DNA from: Bacteroidales bacterium
GTDB taxonomy: Bacteria; Bacteroidota; Bacteroidia; Bacteroidales; VadinHA17
Length of the DNA: 48,605 nucleotides
Assembly: GCA_025358645.1 (NCBI GenBank)
Contig: JANYIW010000083.1
Location: 1 to 48,605 of the forward strand
Reading direction: 5' to 3'
Shown here: in pieces, positions 45,613 through 48,605 of the stretch
Position numbering within the stretch: the stretch's first letter is position 1
How the letters are laid out: each line of letters starts with the position of its first letter
Notes under the pieces: generated by a model
What the model saw: the letters and a program-made list of their open reading frames with translations, nothing else
What the model was told of the DNA's origin: nothing
Database searches by the model: none
Position numbers and translations under genes: made by a program

Positions 45613-46723
45613 CCTTAATCTCGAATAGTTTAGGCCATCTCTTACCTGTAACGAAGATTCTTTTACCCTGATTATCGTATGCTATGCCATTTAAAACATC
45701 GGTCTCTGCATCACGGTCCGATTTGGGCAAAATACCTTTCAAATCAATATATGCAAGAACTTTACCACTTACCGGATCAATTCGCGCTATGAGATCAGTC
45801 ATCCATACATTTGCCCAAATCTCTCCGTTAATATACTCAATTTCATTAAGTTGGTCCACTTTCTTCTTATTATCATAAACTTCAATTCTTTTAACAATAG
45901 TAAACATCTCCGGCTCAAAGAAATAGAGAATATTTGTACCGTCGCTCATAACAATCATGTCATCTATAGTTGTCAAACCCCAACCCTCTGTTTGATAATA
46001 GATCTTATTTATCAGTTTAAAATCCGACTTATTATACACAAATCCAATTTTATTTTTCCATGTCACCTGATATATCCGGTCGTGGTAAAGTGTAATACCT
46101 TCACCAAACAATGAGTCATCAAGGTTAAGTTGCCGTATGACTTTCCCTGTTTCGAGCGCCACCTCCCTTAGTGTAGATCCTGTTTCCTGCCCGGTGCCCT
46201 CATATAATACACCGTTGTCATAAACAAGTCCCTGGGTGAATGCATCCCTGTTGTGAGGATATGTATGAATTACCTTATACCCATACTTTTTTGGAACCAG
46301 ATCTGAATAAATTATCATGAACCGCGTAATAGTATTCTGAGGTTTACCTCCTTTGAATGCAGTCACTTTCAATGATTTTCTGCCAGTGGTTACTGTGAAA
46401 ACGGGAGAGATAGAATACTCCCATGGATATGATTTAACAGATGTAACATATTTCCCATCGAAATAAACAGTTACAGAGTCGGGTACTCTTGTTTTATCTT
46501 CAAGGGCAAGTATGACTTTAACAGGTTGGTAGAGTTTAAAACCTGTATTTTCTTCAGGTGAAATTATTTTAATAAGTTTCGAAGAAACCTCTTCATTCAA
46601 TCCCGTTGATGTATGAACCCCTGACTCTTTCATTTTTCCCGATCGGCCGGAACAAGAAAGTGTCCATGTCAGCGGAAGCATTACTGAAAGGAATATGAGA
46701 TATTTCTGATAATCAGTTTGCAT
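45602..46723 (-). CDS. Glutaminyl-peptide cyclotransferase-like lipoprotein
   Basis: The 373-residue protein has a lipoprotein signal ending in LTWTLSC (lipobox, Cys24). A beta-sandwich domain of about 110 residues precedes a five-bladed propeller domain of the plant/bacterial glutamine cyclotransferase type: YPHNRDAFTQGLVYDNGVLY, EGTGQETGS, DSLFGEGITL and QLNEIEYINGEIWANVW, then LNGIAYD. Such enzymes turn N-terminal Gln into pyroglutamate on exported proteins. The extra N-terminal domain and lipid anchor place it on the periplasmic side. It is followed upstream by the HAD gene, 11 nt away, same strand. Confidence 0.87.
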   Translation of the reverse strand: MQTDYQKYLIFLSVMLPLTWTLSCSGRSGKMKESGVHTSTGLNEEVSSKLIKIISPEENTGFKLYQPVKVILALEDKTRVPDSVTVYFDGKYVTSVKSYPWEYSISPVFTVTTGRKSLKVTAFKGGKPQNTITRFMIIYSDLVPKKYGYKVIHTYPHNRDAFTQGLVYDNGVLYEGTGQETGSTLREVALETGKVIRQLNLDDSLFGEGITLYHDRIYQVTWKNKIGFVYNKSDFKLINKIYYQTEGWGLTTIDDMIVMSDGTNILYFFEPEMFTIVKRIEVYDNKKKVDQLNEIEYINGEIWANVWMTDLIARIDPVSGKVLAYIDLKGILPKSDRDAETDVLNGIAYDNQGKRIFVTGKRWPKLFEIKVME

Positions 46724-46734
46724 TCGATTTGTTT

Positions 46735-47163
46735 TCAGGGTAAAAAACGTTTAAAAATATTCCTTCGGGCCGACGATATTCTTTTCTCAGCCTCCAGTTC
46801 ATGAAGTTCATAAGGGGCTAATATCTGCCAAACACCGCTCCAACCCGGAAAACCTCCAATATTTTTATCGTCAATATATATATCAGCATCTACCTTCCGG
46901 CTCACTGTTTCATCGAATAGCTCCTCAGGGTAGTTTTTATTGACCGCATAAAATTCAATTCCATTATTCCTGCAATATACTACCGCTTCATCAAGTTCTT
47001 TACCAGCACGAAATGTCCATAGGATTAGCCTTGCACCTAGTTTTTCGAGCTCCTTAAGTGTCTGAAAGGCAAAAAGTTTCTCTTTGCCTATTCCTGGATA
47101 CTCGTGGTCAACAATTGTTCCGTCAAAATCAACTGCAATCTTTATTCCTGTAAAGTCAACCAT
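46735..47163 (-). CDS. HAD-superfamily hydrolase, BT0820-like
   Basis: The 142-residue protein has HAD motif I AVDFDGTIVDHEYP, motif II Thr in LILWTFRAGKELDE and motif III/IV region DADIYIDDKNIGG. It lacks a large cap domain, fitting the small BT0820-like Bacteroidota phosphatases. The substrate is unknown. A TAGATTTG -7-like box lies at 47184-47191 on the minus strand, 20 nt upstream. It probably shares a transcript with the cyclotransferase gene. Confidence 0.85.
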   Translation of the reverse strand: MVDFTGIKIAVDFDGTIVDHEYPGIGKEKLFAFQTLKELEKLGARLILWTFRAGKELDEAVVYCRNNGIEFYAVNKNYPEELFDETVSRKVDADIYIDDKNIGGFPGWSGVWQILAPYELHELEAEKRISSARRNIFKRFLP

Positions 47164-47183
47164 TCACTTTATCTAATTTGATA

Positions 47184-47191
47184 CAAATCTA
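47184..47191 (-). promoter_or_regulatory. Candidate -7 box for the HAD-cyclotransferase pair
   Basis: TAGATTTG on the minus strand matches TAnnTTTG; no TTG is present at the expected -33 spacing. Confidence 0.35.
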
Positions 47192-47341
47192 ATAATAAAT
47201 GAGAAAAGAATGACTTAATTAATAACATGCAACTCACAATGAATTGCTGATTTTACCACCTTGTATTTTCCCATAGGAGGAAATGTTTTATATTTATCTT
47301 ATTTTTACTCCACTTATAAATATACAATATCTTATTTCAAC

Positions 47342-48061
47342 ATGAAACATATTCCAAATTTCATTACATCGCTTAACCTGCTATCGGGATTTATTGCAAT
47401 TATTTTTGCAGCCCAGGGGAATATAGTAACAGCTTCCTGGCTGATACTTGCAGCGATGATCTTCGATTTCCTCGATGGTCTTTCCGCCCGTTTACTGAAA
47501 GCATATTCTCCCGTGGGAAAAGAACTGGACAGTCTTGCCGATGTTGTAAGTTTTGGAGTCGCACCCGGATTAATAATATACTATCTTCTTAGTGAGGCCA
47601 TATCATCGAATGCTCCTATTAATATAAATACAAATGTTTTAATAGCTGTACTATTAATGATGATCGCAGCAATAATGCCGATATGTGGAGCGATACGACT
47701 GGCAATATTCAATTTGGATTCAACACAGTCTAAAGCCTTTAAGGGGTTACCGATCCCTGCAAATGCTCTTGCAGTAATTTCCATTGTTATTGCCAGCCAT
47801 TATACACAATCCCCGTTAATCAACTCATTTACAGGATCTCCATTTTTGCTAATACTCTCTACCATTATATTATGCTTATTAATGGTCAGCCGAATACCCT
47901 TGTTTTCTCTCAAAATTTCAAATATGAAGCTAAAAGGAAATGAAGGAAGGTATATTCTTTTTGGTCTGGTTTTAATTGACTTAGTGATTTTTGGACCGGC
48001 AGGAATTACTTTAATAATACCCCTTTATATTATTTCTTCAGCAATATCACTGGCCTTCTGA
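47342..48061 (+). CDS. pssA: CDP-diacylglycerol-serine O-phosphatidyltransferase
   Basis: The 239-residue membrane enzyme makes phosphatidylserine, precursor of phosphatidylethanolamine. The CDP-alcohol phosphotransferase motif is complete: DFLDGLSARLLKAYSPVGKE followed by LDSLAD. About seven membrane segments are visible. I chose ATG 47342 (MKHIPNFITSLNLLSGFIAI), the family's typical start, over the ORF-track TTG at 47261. The 3' end overlaps a convergent 40-codon gene by 15 nt. Confidence 0.93.
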   Translation: MKHIPNFITSLNLLSGFIAIIFAAQGNIVTASWLILAAMIFDFLDGLSARLLKAYSPVGKELDSLADVVSFGVAPGLIIYYLLSEAISSNAPININTNVLIAVLLMMIAAIMPICGAIRLAIFNLDSTQSKAFKGLPIPANALAVISIVIASHYTQSPLINSFTGSPFLLILSTIILCLLMVSRIPLFSLKISNMKLKGNEGRYILFGLVLIDLVIFGPAGITLIIPLYIISSAISLAF

Positions 48062-48169
48062 TCCGGAAAAATTCTTTTCGTAAACGGATAATGCATATTT
48101 TATAGCAACCCAGACTAATAAAATAAAGGCTGGCCATAATAGGTATTGAAGAATTTGACTTATATACAT
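48047..48169 (-). CDS. 40-residue single-span membrane protein downstream of cydB (CydX-like)
   Basis: This frame is too short for the ORF track. It begins MYISQILQYLLWPAFILLVW, one membrane helix, and ends IKYALSVYEKNFSGSEGQ with a charged tail. Size and topology match CydX, the small subunit that stabilises cytochrome bd in E. coli (37 residues), and it lies in the same position, 67 nt after the cydB stop. Sequence similarity to CydX itself is not obvious, so a functional analogue is inferred. It overlaps the end of pssA by 15 nt in the opposite direction. Confidence 0.6.
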   Translation of the reverse strand: MYISQILQYLLWPAFILLVWVAIKYALSVYEKNFSGSEGQ

Positions 48170-48236
48170 GATTTAGTGTATTATTGTCTGATTGTCTGAA
48201 TGTCAAATGCAATGTAATGTGTGGTTACCGGATACT

Positions 48237-48605
48237 CTAATATTTATGTTCGTCTGATTTCATCTCCTCTTCTGTGATCCTGTTATTATTTATTGCTTTC
48301 CATGCATACCAGATGTACACCACAACAATAGGGATAATAAAAGAAACATACATCATGGTTTTTAATGTAAAAAGACTCGAAGATGCATTTCTGATAGTCA
48401 AAGAGCTTTGCAGGTCAAAAAGTGACGGGTAAAATGAGGTTCCATTAAAACCGGCAACAAGAAACAAGGAGAAAACTGCAAGTATTGTACCAGCGCCGGA
48501 AAACCAGATTCCTGAAACACTTTTCCTGAAAACAGTTATTCCAATACCATAAAGAACACTCACAACTCCGGCGAGGAAAAGAATCAGAACAACAGGCATC
48601 TGAAT
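48237..48605 (-). CDS. cydB: Cytochrome bd ubiquinol oxidase subunit II, C-terminal part
   Basis: The frame is open to the window edge (123 residues visible, entering as IQMPVVLILFLAGV). It shows two to three membrane helices and FYPSLFDLQSSLTIRNASSS followed by TLKTMMYVSFIIP, the C-terminal hallmark of CydB in Bacteroidota. The oxidase reduces oxygen to water with quinol at high affinity. cydA should lie beyond the edge. A 40-codon CydX-like gene follows. Confidence 0.88.
   Translation of the reverse strand: MQMPVVLILFLAGVVSVLYGIGITVFRKSVSGIWFSGAGTILAVFSLFLVAGFNGTSFYPSLFDLQSSLTIRNASSSLFTLKTMMYVSFIIPIVVVYIWYAWKAINNNRITEEEMKSDEHKY

Overview
The window looks like a chromosomal segment from a member of the Bacteroidota, probably an anaerobic or microaerobic Bacteroidales/Marinilabiliales-type organism. 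The evidence is phylum-typical protein families (DUF3810, DUF4290, DUF5683, a BT0820-like HAD protein, CydB of Bacteroidota type), AT-rich intergenic DNA, several TAnnTTTG-type -7 promoter boxes, and few Shine-Dalgarno sequences. No rRNA, tRNA or CRISPR array was recognised.

Layout. 1-3472: two minus-strand secreted glycoside hydrolases (a GH2-type enzyme cut by the window edge and a GH36-type alpha-galactosidase). 3473-4800: a repeat-rich stretch with a REP-associated (RAYT/Y1) transposase carrying repeats and a perfect palindrome inside its own reading frame. 4857-20081: a complete minus-strand complex I operon in the order nuoA-B-CD-E-F-G-H-I-J-K-L-M-N, with an N7-cluster type NuoG. It has been invaded twice by the same GC-rich palindromic repeat: once as a 500-bp unit with terminal inverted repeats carrying a DUF559 (Vsr-like) nuclease gene between nuoH and nuoI, and once as a solo copy that extends the NuoM C-terminus. 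20383-24000: an acidic protein of unknown function, a Kup potassium transporter and a DUF3810 membrane protein. 24057-32831: plus-strand housekeeping genes: a CapA-like phosphatase, DUF4290-murA, grpE-dnaJ, a NatA/NatB-like ABC exporter and a sigma-54 type response regulator without a DNA-binding domain. 32951-35721: an aspartate ammonia-lyase-like gene next to hydF ([FeFe]-hydrogenase maturation). 35820-37330: a small defence island with a REP-like element, a strong promoter driving a short structured RNA, an Abi_2/AbiF-type HEPN gene, and a decayed SIR2-like gene. 37381-44340: a minus-strand operon parA-parB-DUF5683-mltD-(SGNH+MBOAT acyltransferase). 44659-48605: a diacylglycerol-kinase-like gene, a lipoprotein glutaminyl cyclase, an HAD phosphatase, pssA, an unlisted 40-codon CydX-like gene and the 3' end of cydB.

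How it fits together. Complex I plus cytochrome bd indicates a quinone-based respiratory chain working at low oxygen, and HydF indicates hydrogen metabolism in the same cell. ParAB, MltD, MurA, PssA and the DAG-kinase-like protein cover chromosome segregation and envelope synthesis. The accessory interest lies in the palindromic repeats (several copies, some read as protein), the DUF559 unit, the RAYT gene and the AbiF-type locus with its RNA.

Limits: all functions come from reading motifs by eye; no database search, structure prediction or folding was run. Statements about how common a repeat or gene neighbourhood is elsewhere are from memory.
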